Origin: Mesorhabditis belari
Lineage: Eukaryota; Nematoda; Chromadorea; Rhabditida; Rhabditidae
Assembly: GCA_958450365.1 (NCBI GenBank)
Contig: CAUEEP010000910.1
Coordinates: 901,001-965,000 of the forward strand
DNA length: 64,000 nt
Direction of reading: 5' to 3'
Both the position numbers and the translations under genes were made by a program. Under the pieces are notes generated by a model that worked only from the letters and a program-made list of their open reading frames with translations, ran no database searches and had not been told where the DNA came from. Position 1 is the stretch's first letter; each line of letters opens with the position of its first letter. This document shows, in pieces, positions 12,561 through 23,392 of the stretch.

Positions 12561-13039
12561 TTAGAAACCATTTAACGTCCAAATCAGCTCTTCGGACACG
12601 GTTATGGTCACACTTGTCGGGGTTCCGCTTGCCACATCAGACTTTACGGCTTTCTTGATAAATCGCAACTAAATAAACATAGTGTGTTGTTGGCACAGAA
12701 CTAAATATACCTCTTTTCCGTAATTGGGTGGCTGATGATTGACTGAATTTTCAGTGATCTTTTTTAAAACCGTTTCTGCCGGAGTGTCTTTAGCAGAGCC
12801 TCTGCTATTTTTCTTTACACACCTTAACAAAAACAGTACGATAGTTTTTTTTTGGAATCACCTGTAAATCTTCCCACCGCTTTTCTTGTTTATTCGCCTG
12901 TAGGTCTATTTCAACATCGTCGTAATAGAACTCCTTGTTTTTGTTGAAAAATGTGTCCGGTGACAAGAACCTAAATCTCAATCTTTATAAAAAGCACAAA
13001 TACACTTTACCTTTGATTGTTCTGCACTCCACTTAGTTG
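12561..13039 (-). CDS. hypothetical protein, 3' part of a spliced gene
   Basis: I do not recognise this protein. Four - strand exons join in phase: 13011-13039, 12862-12970, 12711-12812 and 12561-12668, the last ending in TAA. The introns are 40, 49 and 42 bp, the normal size for nematode introns, each with GT and AG ends. The product is at least 115 aa, rich in Lys, Asp and Glu, and includes a segment reading YYDDVEIDLQANKQEKRWED. No start codon or upstream exon is convincing, because the sequence above 13080 is AT-rich and runs into a Tc1-like remnant, so the 5' end is missing, broken or unseen. In the last exon a second frame is also open past the stop (to about 12470), which could mean a frameshift or a different splice choice. 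It could be a decayed gene. Confidence 0.35.
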
Positions 13040-13255
13040 CTAACTCATGCACGACAATCTCCGAAGATCATCTACAAATTAGAATGTATACATTACGTCC
13101 GATTTTGAAACCTTTTATCTTCGAAACCTCTTTTTACCCTAGAAAACTCATTTTACAATTAAATTTTACTACATTTTTCAATTTTAGTAATTTAGCGATT
13201 CTAATGCAAAAACATTATTCAAACATTAAAAGGTTTCAAAATTGAAAGTAACATA

Positions 13256-13560
13256 CAGTGGTCCACAAAAGTAAATGCCCCATTGCCATCCAAGGAAATC
13301 TTGCAAAATTGACATTTCAGAAAAAGAGTAGGGTATTTTTATCTACCTACAAGACTCTACTTTTCAAGAATATGAGATTTATCCGTATACATTACATACA
13401 AATTAAAGTATAAAACAAAACCAATAAGTTACTTAAAAATTAGCTCCACAAAAGTAATGCCCCATTTGCGAAGAATTAACACCATTTTTTAAAATCAATA
13501 CTTGGTTGGCCCTCCTTTGCTTTTATTACTTCATTAAGTCGATCCGGCATGGAATCCGGT
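13256..13560 (-). mobile_element. Tc1-like transposon 3' remnant
   Basis: On the - strand, 13560-13500 encodes IPDSMPDRLNEVIKAKGGPT, which matches the C-terminal end of Tc1-family transposases (pattern SMPxRxxxVIxAKGGxT). Just beyond it TACAGTGGTCCACAAAAG (13256) forms a plausible Tc1 terminus, and a related CTCCACAAAAGTAATGCCCC lies at 13442 in direct orientation. The 5' end and the catalytic part are absent. Confidence 0.7.
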
Positions 13561-13600
13561 ATACATTTAACTCAACATTTAACTCGCGTAACTCTTAGAT

Positions 13601-14836
13601 AACTTTACAATTTCTAAACTTGCCAAATAACAAAAAAGTGGTTTTAGAAGTTGTAGAGATATTAGAAATAAAACCCTTACCGGTTTGCCGTTTATCGAAA
13701 ATGCCGCAAGATATTGTGGTGATTGAGAAGGATATCGCCGCTTCTCCTAAATCTGAACACTACTTGAAATCAATAAAGCAAGGAAAAGGCACAAAAGGAA
13801 ATGAAAAACATAAAAAATATATTTTTCTATACTCTATTCGTCAGAATAATCTAATTTTTGTGAATCAAATAATCAAAATGTAATCAAAAATCAACAAATT
13901 CTTGCGAGTAGTTAAAGTGTTTTTGAAAAAAAGTTCACTTGGTGCAAGGGAAATTGGCGCATTTCGATAAAGATATTTTTACGAATAAACTTGTTAATAA
14001 ATTTTGATTAAAGTGAGGATTTTTCTACAAACTATAACTAACTACAAACTACAAACCTAAAGCAAGTACAGGGAACTTTTGCCAAAATCACTAAACTAGT
14101 AACATTACTAGTCTAGTATTTATCTCTAAAAGTTACTAGAGTAGTAATGGTTTTAGTAGGCTAGCAAAAAAAGATTACTAGTCTAGTAGTGACCTCAAAA
14201 GTTGACTAGTAACCAGCACTGCGGTCAAGCCCTGGTTTTTTCGCGGGTTTTTTTCGCTTTTTGCCGAGTCCCGTATCAGTTAATTTCCCCTTCTGTAAAA
14301 ACCATCCGTTTTAAGGTTATCTGTCTGCCCACATTCCCTTTCCGTTATAATTCCCCCCCCCCCCTATGTTTCCTATTTAAATTTCTAAAATGATTCCGTT
14401 TCGTTTCTCTCGGCTCTCTTCTACTCCATTGTCTACTCTTTTTATACGTGCCGCATAAACTTAGCTTAACCAATTCTCTTTCAACTAAAACGCACGAAAA
14501 CTATCAAATCAAATCTATCAAATCAGATCTTCTTAGGGTTTTTCTTCTTGGCTTTTGTGTCTAATTATTTTAGAAAAAAGAGTTGGTGAGTAGGAAGGTT
14601 TTGGGTAAGGTTGAATGGTTACTAACTTTGCACTACACATTTTCTTTGCGATTTCTTTGCTCGAGGGAAAACTTGCCAACAAAATTCGTAGTTTGTCTCT
14701 TTTTCCCAGTCCTCTTTTGTGGAATTACCTCGCGTAAGAGCCGTTTTCTTTTCATTTTTTCACAGCTGATGTTTTTCAAGTAAAAACAACACCGTTTTAC
14801 CCATTTTTCTTGCTAATTCAAAATATTTTTAGAAAA
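13601..14836. other. upstream region of the RBR-PARP gene; no other gene
   Basis: Contains an ACTAGTCTAGTA-rich palindromic patch (14090-14205) and a C10 run near 14350. The TTTTTAG at 14826-14832 just before the ATG may be a splice or trans-splice acceptor. The open frame at 13620-13883 has no recognisable domain. Confidence 0.45.
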
Positions 14837-17800
14837 ATGTTTGCTGAAGATGGATTTACGAGTGATTCAGAAGGAATTAGACCGAGAATCGATGCAATGG
14901 TGAATTTTTGAACCGTAAAAATGCTAAAAAACGAATTCTTTCGTATTTTTCAATTGCTTTTAGTATACTTTATAGATTTTCATTTTCAAAATGCAAATTT
15001 TTAGCTTGAAATCTTTCCCAATCTCACCGAAGATCAAATCCGACCACTTGCCAAATTGACGGAGGATGAGCTGTACGAAAGATTGCTGGCGATATCGGTT
15101 TGGCTTTTGCTTTTGTGGTTGCTGGCGATATTGGTTTAATTGGAAAGCTTTTAGGAAAATGGAGATCAAGCTGGAACATCGACAAACAATCGAACAAACG
15201 GAGAAACTTTGAGTCTTCCATCAACTTCTCAACAACTACGACAACAACAACAACAACGAGCAAATGGGTAAAAAGAGTTGTAGTCTATAGAGTTTTGATT
15301 ATTCTAAGTTACCAGCTACTTGAGTTACTGTAAAAGCGGTTAAATTACGGAATATGGTTCGTGCTAAAATTTGGGTAACTGTAGCAAAAACTTTTCTAAC
15401 TATAACTCGGGTAGTTGAAGCGTGCCTTGACTATTGTATCCTGTAGGTTAGCCGCTCTTACTCAAGGAGTTGGTACTTGGTACATAAGACAAAAGAATAG
15501 CTTTTTTTTTGCTTTTGATTAGCTGAATGGCTTATGTCAATCGTTGAAGTTCTAATCAAAATATCGGTTTCAATTTTCGGTCATTCTAGAAGCAATCACG
15601 AAGAGCAACTCTTCAAGAAGGAGCAAATTGGTGAAGCGTTGTGGGCTGAGTTGCTGAAAACGTTGGTTTAATCGATTTAGACGATAATCGATGAACTTTC
15701 AGAGAAAGATGTCACGCAGATGATGAGATTAAAGAGATTCCATCGAACGACGAGTTTGTGAAAATGGGATTGTTTCTCCGGGATCGATACCCAAAGGTAG
15801 ATATTATCAACAAACCGAAAACTTATACAAGTGCTTCCCTAAATGTTTCCCTAAATATTACTCTAAATGTCCCCCTAAAAGTGTCCCATTTTTTAGTTGT
15901 CCCTCTTTTATTAGGTGTGTGAAAAAGTAATCCACGTTTTTAACGTTTAAATATAATAGACCATAAGTTTCGTTAAATAAAATTCATGGCATTCAAGCGT
16001 TTCCTTACGGTTGATCCATCACAATTTAATGTAAGACCTATTTCTGAAGAGGTTGAACGAGGGTTTTCGAGAAAACAGCGGTCATTTGGTCATCAGAACA
16101 GGTCTCAGGGCGACCGCCACGTGGTTCATCTTCTAGGCTTTCATTACCACCTTTGAATCGTCGGAACCAAAACCTAGCGGTATCATCAATAACGGCGTCT
16201 TCGCCAAACGCATTCCGAATTCGACGTGCAGCCTCCGCAGCTTTCAACCCATTTTTGAACTCATAAAGCAAATTTGACCGAATAACGATACTTGTGTATA
16301 CCATTTTCAAACTAAAATGAAAGTAGTTTATTGTCGTCCTTTTAACAAAATAAATATATCATTCGAAAGAGGAAACAATAAGCTTTTAAACGATATATAT
16401 ATATATATCGTTCACAAAAAATAAAAAATTGTTTAGATATATTTATTTAAACAAAATAAAAATAAAAAACGTGGATTACTTTTTCACATACCTAATAGTT
16501 GTCCCCCTTTTTCTCGCTTATTTTACAAATTTTTATTTACAATAACAATATTTTAGTTTACTGTTCAAAATTTTGAATAATTTTAACCCTTTTCAGCTTC
16601 GAATGAGCACAATCTATGAATTGCTGAAGAGACGGGACTTTTTCGAGTGTTCCCTCATTTTGGGTCTCTGCGATTACGGATTGGAGGAGAGATTGCGGAA
16701 ATATCAGTGTATGGGAATTTCGGTGTTAAACAAACAAAAACAAATCCGGCAATTGTTTTCAGTTTTGCCTCCAAAATCTGTTGCTCCGATTTTCAACGAG
16801 AATCACGAAAGACGAGAGCTTGAAACAAAAAACGCGTATGGGGTCGATTTGCCGAAATTCGCGCTGAACATGTGGAAATCTTATCAAGCAATCATCAAGA
16901 ATGTGAGGTTTTTAAAAGTGTTTTATGCCAGATAGAGTGCCTACTTTATGCTTTCTACTGTATGCTCCTAAAAAGTCTACTCATGAAAGATAAATCTCGA
17001 GTAATCGAAGCCAACGCTTTAGACCATTTCGAGTTACGAGCAATCGATGTGCTTTAACTGTTCGGCGTGTCGTGAAAGCTTTGAGACGAAAAACGCGATC
17101 TCGTGCAATTCTCTAGTGAAAAATGATGAGAATCGAGGTTTGCAAGTACAAAAGCTATCTCAACTCTTTTTTTCTAGAACCTCATTCCTTCTGTGGTCGC
17201 TGTGTTCAAGCTCATGCCAGCACGGCGAATGCCTACATTTCGGCGGTCGGTCTTGGGGTGAAATGTCTTCGCCAAGAGTGTGATGGAGTGATTTTTGAAG
17301 GTAAATAACTGGGGAAAACATCATAAAAAGAAACTGAAAGAAAACTAACAAACCACGAGCTTCTTTCAGTACAATTCATAGGTGCTTTCAATGAGCCAAA
17401 GCCGAGTAGTCGCTTTCCTAACCATTGCATTGATTTGAGTCCAGTTTTTTGCTAAAATTAGCCAAAAATACTTGCAGAAAATAGTTCTGTATTGTACAAA
17501 TAGCAAAATCTGTACGTAAACTGCAATTTTCAAGCTCATGTGACTCCGATTTTGACGGAAAAGCAGCGAAACGCGTTCACCAGAAAACTGTTAACAGCCG
17601 CGCTTGATGAGGCAAATTTGGAGAACCTTGAAAGGTACAACGTTGAAAAAATCTGTAAAAATTATAGACTTTTCTTAAAATCTCTCAGTTTTAGGTGTTA
17701 ATTACAATTTTTAGATGTCAGCACTGTGAATTCGCAGTGGTAATTGAGATTGCCAAAGAGGTGCATTCCGTGTTTCGATGCGAGAATCCGAAGTGTGGGT

Positions 17801-20800
17801 ACAATTTTTGCAGGTATGGAAGCCTTTAAGAATTGTCAAATTTCATGAAAACCATTCAGACTTTGCGAAAAAGATTACAACGAGCGCCATGAGGGAAAGA
17901 AATGCGATCAAGTGATGAATGCGGACACGGCTCATGTATTCAACTTTCTCTTCTTTCATGCGAATGTGTCGGCTCGCCGGAATCTGATTTGTCGACCGGA
18001 TCCACTCGATGATCAAATGCTTGGCATAGGGTTCGTGGTAGTGAATTTGGTACTGGATCTGGGGTCTGACCTTGGCAAGACTGGCTTCGATTGGCCTGGA
18101 CTGGTTTTGCAGAACTGACCTAAGGAAAGCACTGGGTCATCAACCAGGCCAGGATCTGGGTTTCCTGGACTTTGGACCCCAAAGTCCTGGACAGTTCTAG
18201 GTCTGGTCTTATGCCTTACTCCTGAATCTGGCACTGAGTTGAACACGCCAGTTCTTTTATAGATTGGGGCTGGGTATACAAAGCATGGTTAGCGCCGGGA
18301 TTCGAACCCGTGACCTCTCGCTTACCGGGCAAACACTCTATCAATGAGCTACACCGACACGTATGCCATCGGCGCCAGAGTAGGGCCTTGTACCTTACTC
18401 CTAAACTTGGACCTGAGCTAAGACCAGACCTGGACCTGGCAGAGTGCTTTTACAATTAGTCACTTTCCTTGACCGCTTTGTTAATGCAATGGGTTGTCCT
18501 TTAAAGCGGGGTATTAATCGCGGCCGGGTGACCATAAAAATTTTTTAAGGCAACCACCTGTTTTTATATCTTAATATAAGCTATATTATAAAAAGAATAA
18601 AAATTACCCAACTAGAGTGATTTGATGGGGTTACAAATTTTTGGAGACGTTGCCAAGGCTTGGAGAAAAGCAAGATCGTCACTCATTAGGCACCAGGCAC
18701 GAATGATTGCTGTCAGGTTCGATCCATTTGTTGTTCATGCAATCTTTTATTCTTATCCTCTTTTTTGACCGCTCGGAAGTTTTCCACAATCTGGGCATCT
18801 TTGTAATAGTTTCTTCAAATGAGCGTACGCAACAACAACAACAATTCAACAGCGTACATGACCAATGCCGGCTTTTCGTTTAGCTCTTCTTCCGCCTCCA
18901 TTTTGTTTAGAAACCCTAAAAATATATTTTATGATGAGGAAAAAACCAAAAATATAGATCAGAAGTCTAGAGAAAACAAAAAGAAAACATAGTGCGTGAC
19001 TTTTGCTTTACTTTCGCACTACCCTTGTAGATGAACGACGCGCGCCTTGCAACGTCTCCAAAAATTCGTAATCCCATAAAATCACTCTAGCCGGGTGATT
19101 TTTATTCTTTTTATAATAAAATTAACAATATCAAGATATAAAAACAGGTGGTTGCCTTAAAAAATTTTTATGGTTATCCGGTCGCGATTATTCCCCGCCC
19201 CTCCTTTAAAGACAACCCCATAGACAATGATAAATGCAATTTTTAGAAAATCCAATCCATTCCAATCTACTCTACAGTTCATTTTCAGTGAAATCCAACA
19301 TCTGAACGCAGCTTTGATCGGCTATTGCACTCGATGCGTTTTCTCAACTTGGGCCACTTTCGAGCGCTTTCGGCAAAACAATCACACAACGGACAAAGCT
19401 AATCTTCTTTTATGGTAAAATTCAAAAAAATGAAGGCTTATGACTCTCGAATCGTTGAAAGAAAAAAGAAAAAGATCAAAGTGTTTTTAAAATCAACCAA
19501 TTCAGGTTATCAAATCGTTTACCCGTAATGTGTCGTCTCCCACCTCGTTTCCGGGTAAAATCCGTTCAAACCGAACACCAATACGTTTTACCTCCCGTTC
19601 CCACTGAGAAAGAAGAACGATTTCAGGTTTGCTAATAAATATGTCATTGAAAGGAGAATTTTAGAAATGCTTGGAGGAAGCTGGTGGACGAAGTTTCTTC
19701 GCTTTTCAGTAGGTGAAGGGATTGAATGCAATCATGTACTGTAGTGGGTACTGTACTTAAGGCAGTAAGGCCTAGAGTACAGTATAATGCAATAACCATG
19801 CCAGACTCAGGCCTAGCTTCTGGCAAGGTTATTGTGGGCCAGCCTTGGCCAGGTCAAGCAATGCTGAAACCAGGTCCGGACTTGTTTTCTGGTCTTTGCG
19901 GACAAGTAGCCAAAATAGGTTTCTGTGACAAAAGGTGCTCAAATCAGAACTTTGAATTTCACCTTTGAACTTTGAATTTCATCGTTCTTGACTGCTCGAC
20001 TTCAAACCTTTTAAAAAAAATAGCTAACGCGAGCTTTTCAGCATTTCTTAAAGGGCAATTGGTAAATAAATAATAGAACTTTTTAATAAAAAAAGCCATA
20101 GATCGATTGGTTTATTATTCACTTCAAAAAGTGACCTTTAAAAAAGCTGACAAGACTTTCCGGCCAGCCTGATATGTTCGCCGTTTGGCCTCTTTCACTT
20201 TGTGAGGGCGACGAATTCGTACTTTTGTGTCACCGAAAAACCTGTCTAACCCATTCCTTCTCAATTAAACCGCATTCATATTTCCTTGTCGCGCCTTCTT
20301 CTTGTATCGCTAATCATTTAGAGATAGATTTGGTTAATCATTTTAGCACATATCGAATATTTAGATCAGCTATTGAGTAGATCGGCTATTGATTAGATCG
20401 GCTATTGAGTAGATCGGCTATTGAGTAGATCAGCTATTGAGTAGATCAGCTATTGAGTAGATCGGCTACTGAGTTTACTCCCAATTTTAGTGGAAGTCCC
20501 GTGGAGAATTGGTACAAAATCCTGTCCGAAGGTCTGATGGTCGCTAGTGGGACAGTGTATCAACTTGTCGGAGCTGCGCATGGAGCTGGTTTTAGTTCTC
20601 GAAATTTCATTTTCAAATCCATTTCTAGGCATCTATCTTGGCAAAAATGCGATGACCTCGCAAGGGTATTCGCAGAAAAATTATCCACATCCAATGATGC
20701 AATTTGTGAGTTGGAAACGTTGAAGTTCGAAACATAAACTATAAAAGAATTCGATGAGAAATGACAAATTCTCACACCAATTATCAAAAATGCTTTCCAG

Positions 20801-21476
20801 AATGTGACTCAACAGTACAATATGATGAGCTCATGCCAAGATCAGCAACATTTTGAGAAGAATCGGCTTCTCGATAATGGCACTTTCTGTTTGGCGCTTG
20901 TTGAGGGTTTGAACTTTAGGCTTTTACAACTCTAATTGTACGATGATTACGTAGTTTCGTCAATCTTGCTTATCCCTTTAAATCCTCGATTCAGTGGTGG
21001 ACAATCAATCGAAATACAAAGAAATGCCCTCGTGTTTCGTTGTGCAAGATGCGGATATCATTCAGATTCGAGTTCTTTTCATGTGAGTTTATTATCTAGA
21101 GTGAATCTTTTTAAGTCTAAAGAGCTTGCGGTAAATCTTTAAAAATAATAAAGTTTTAGTCACGATGCGGCCTCCAATCCACTGCCCCAGCTGAACATTT
21201 CCAATTTTGCAGCAGGAAACCCGGACACGATGCGAGTGAGACAAGTGAGAGACTTTTAATGGAAAAAAAAGTGTCATAAATGTATTAGTTCAATAATCAT
21301 GCTTAAAAGAATCTGATTTTAAAATCAGGTTGCTCCGAAAAAAGAACTGTAGCTGTAAATCCCTTGAATTTTAGGCAATGGACTTCTTCATGAATGGCGA
21401 TTATCGAGAGAGGTTGGCGCAAGTGACCAATCCGGAGATCGATCATCGGCTTGAGCCTGGCACAAGCCAGCAATGA
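14837..21476 (+). CDS. RING1-IBR (TRIAD3-like) / PARP6-8-like fusion protein
   Basis: Twenty exons join with matching phases into 728 aa: 14837-14899, 15005-15097, 15155-15267, 15590-15661, 15703-15796, 16597-16902, 17023-17137, 17178-17300, 17535-17634, 17715-17813, 17860-18030, 19289-19414, 19506-19626, 19665-19708, 20491-20588, 20629-20705, 20801-20906, 20995-21082, 21160-21235, 21375-21476. Residues about 22-52 (LEIFPNLTEDQIRPLAKLTE) resemble a CUE ubiquitin-binding helix bundle. Residues 257-320 form a RING1-like finger (C260, C263, C275, H288, C291, C294, C315, C320). Residues 361-408 are a textbook IBR (C361, C364, C382, C387, C392, C395, H403, C408), closest in look to RNF216/TRIAD3. 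No RING2 with a catalytic Cys is visible. From about 490 the protein matches PARP6/PARP8: LPV...FxxHGSPVENWYKIL with H547, then GAAHGAGIYL with Y582 and a GYS motif (592-594). The third triad position, about 653, is Ser instead of Glu, so mono-ADP-ribosylation or inactivity is expected. AATAAA follows at 21529. Weak points are the 18030 donor (GGGTTCGT), the 15661 donor and the long C275-H288 gap. Confidence 0.75.
15911..16495 (-). mobile_element. internally deleted mariner in intron 5 of the RBR-PARP gene
   Basis: TA-flanked element with near-identical termini (TTAGGTGTGTGAAAAAGTAA at the left, inverted TTAGGTATGTGAAAAAGTAA at the right). The - strand frame 16310-16038 encodes the N-terminal paired HTH of a mariner transposase (LLYEFKNGLKAAEAARRIRN, then FRRFKGGNESLEDEPRGGRP). 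The DDD catalytic part is gone, so it is non-autonomous. It lies opposite to the host gene and is spliced out with the intron. Confidence 0.9.
18285..18361 (-). pseudogene. tRNA-like sequence (anticodon loop reads GGT)
   Basis: On the - strand an A-box (TAGCTCATTGA) and a perfect B-box (GGTTCGAATCC) have normal tRNA spacing, and a 5-bp anticodon stem encloses the loop CCGGTAA. Position 33 is C instead of U and no 7-bp acceptor stem can be formed with the flanks, so it is probably a tRNA pseudogene or SINE head. It lies in intron 11 of the RBR-PARP gene. Confidence 0.6.
18490..19220. mobile_element. long-TIR fold-back element in intron 11
   Basis: Inverted arms of about 175 bp (18490-18670 and 19040-19220) share GGGTTGTC..TTTAAAG, CCATAAAAATTTTTTAAGGC and GGAGACGTTGC. 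The unique centre carries GGTTCGATCC, a B-box-like motif (about 18717). There is no transposase. No clean target-site duplication was found. It fills most of the intron between the RING/IBR exons and the PARP exons. Confidence 0.75.
20366..20470. repeat. GATCGGCTATTGAGTA 18-bp repeat
   Basis: About six tandem units (GAGTAGATCRGCTATT) in the intron directly before the exon that carries the PARP HGS motif. Confidence 0.8.
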
Positions 21477-21528
21477 GATTTCTTTATTTTTGCTCTTTCA
21501 CTTATCTATGAGACAATTTCTTTAATTG

Positions 21529-21534
21529 AATAAA
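21529..21534 (+). terminator. AATAAA polyadenylation signal
   Basis: Canonical AATAAA 53 bp after the stop codon of the RBR-PARP gene; the only candidate before the mariner insertion that starts at 21603. Confidence 0.55.
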
Positions 21535-21602
21535 GATAAAGCAAATAAAGAGTCTTTGAAAGACAATTTCGGCAAAAAAAAGGAAGAATCTGATTCTAAA
21601 TA

Positions 21603-22204
21603 TTAGGTTGGCAATAATGGAATGTCGGTTTGCTATTTTTTGCATTTTCCAAGCCTGAAAAGCAATACTTTCTCGCTTTTTTTTCATAAATATAAACTAC
21701 AAATCTTTTACATAAACAACATTTAAATCCCCAATCTAGCCGTTCAATTTTTGCCACAAAAATGGAGGACAAAAAATTTCATATTTGAGCTGCTTTATTC
21801 TACGATGTTTAAACAAGAAAAATCGGCGGCTGAATCTCATCGCATCATTATGAGTATTTTTCGAAATGATAGTCTTAGTGAGCGTCAATGTCAGAACGTT
21901 TGAACGTTTGCAAAATGGTGTTGAAAGCCTCCACGATGAGCCAAAGGGTAGACCTCCGTCAAAAGTGCCCAACGAATATTTGCCTCAAATTATTGAGGAC
22001 GATCCAACACTAACTGTTCGTGAGCTAGCAGAATTTTTTTTGAGGTATCTCGTACGACTATTGAGAATGATTTGCATCAACTTGGGAAAAAGAGTCGCGT
22101 TGGAAAATGGGTTCCTTATGAGCTGACCCAAGTCAATAAAATGACATGTCTTAACGTTTGCTCAATCTTGCTTCAAAAGTGCAAATCACATGTTGCCAAC
22201 CTAA
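21603..22204 (+). mobile_element. decayed mariner between the RBR-PARP and CDK genes
   Basis: Termini TTAGGTTGGCAATAATGG and inverted TTAGGTTGGCAACATGTG bound about 600 bp. The + strand encodes a mariner N-terminal region in broken frames: a Tyr-Asp-Val...SAAESHRIIM patch near 21800-21850, then the 21866-22126 frame with LQNGVESLHDEPKGRPPSKV and PTLTVRELAEFF. The catalytic half is deleted. The right target base pair is mutated (TC in place of TA). Confidence 0.85.
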
Positions 22205-22389
22205 TCGGTATCAAATTTCGGATTCTCGAGCAAATTCAATGCAATTGAAAGACAGCAATTGAAAGACAAAAAGGGCTATAAAGATGAGGCTTTGATTATA
22301 GAGTAAGCTTTAGTTGTATTTACAGCAAGTGACTTGTCAATTTGAATGAGAGGTAGATAAAAGTGTATGAGCTATAATAGTTACGGTAT

Positions 22390-23020
22390 AGCAAGCTACG
22401 CCGGTCGGGCGGGGCAAATTTTTTTTCTTCAAAACCACTCTTTCTAGGGTAGTTTTATGCGTAGCTTCCGAAAAACACAACGAAAGCTTGGGAAAAGGCG
22501 TTTTAAGCCGAATTTCGGGGCTCCAAAGTGCATGCTCATACAGTGTGAGAGAGGGATAGGCCTCACAATGGTCTCTCAAAACATTCTTTGAAGCCAAAAC
22601 ACTTCTTTAGCATAACTTAACCTACTGACTTGATTTCTGATCAAATTGGAGCAAAAATTTTTCAAATTTCGATTATGTGGTCCCCCACATAAGTCAAAAT
22701 CGGCCAAAATCCCAAAAAATATTTTTTCAATTTCTTTTGCTTCTACCAGTCAATTTAAGATAGAAAGTGAATATTTAGTGGTTAAAAATGGTTTTGGCTC
22801 TAGTTTTGACCTTGAAAAGTGCCCCAATAGTCGATAACTTGAGCTCCATATAGGGAAGTACACTATAGCCCCAAAACTTGGAGCCTGGAGCTTTGGAGCC
22901 CCGAACTTCGGCTTAAAACGTCTTTTTCCAAGTTCTCGTTGTCTTTTTCGGAATTTGCGCATAAAACTACCCCAGAAAAGGTCGTTTTGAAGAAAAAAAT
23001 TGCCCACCCAACCGGCGTAG
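22390..23020. mobile_element. fold-back element upstream of the CDK gene
   Basis: Inverted arms of about 130-140 bp at 22396-22532 and 22890-23018, sharing CTACGCCGGT, GGTAGTTTTATGCG and TTCGGGGCTCCAAAG at roughly 80-85% by eye. No transposase. The open frames inside (22337-22597, 22750-23007) come from the arms. Confidence 0.75.
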
Positions 23021-23392
23021 TGCCCAATTATCTAATGCATATTTTTATTTTAGCACTCTTTGATAGATTTTTGTTACCTTAGCTGGCAGAAAAAGCCACG
23101 TATCAAGATTTTTCGGCTAAAATGACAGGGAAATCGCTTGAACTTCGGAAATTGAGCTTGAATAAGTGAAATTCAAGAAAACGACTCTCTTTTCGCCCAT
23201 AAATAATACCTGAATTTGGGACTTTTGCGTGATGTTAAAACGCAACCTAACAACACCATTTCGGTAGAGCGTTTGAAGCGGTTTCCTCAAGTAAAATGGC
23301 ACTGTTTTTGTTGCTGTTTGCTTTGTTCTTTCATTTATCATAAATTCAACCCCATCAATTTGTTTTGCTTAGGTCGAGACTCGGCTGGTTGA

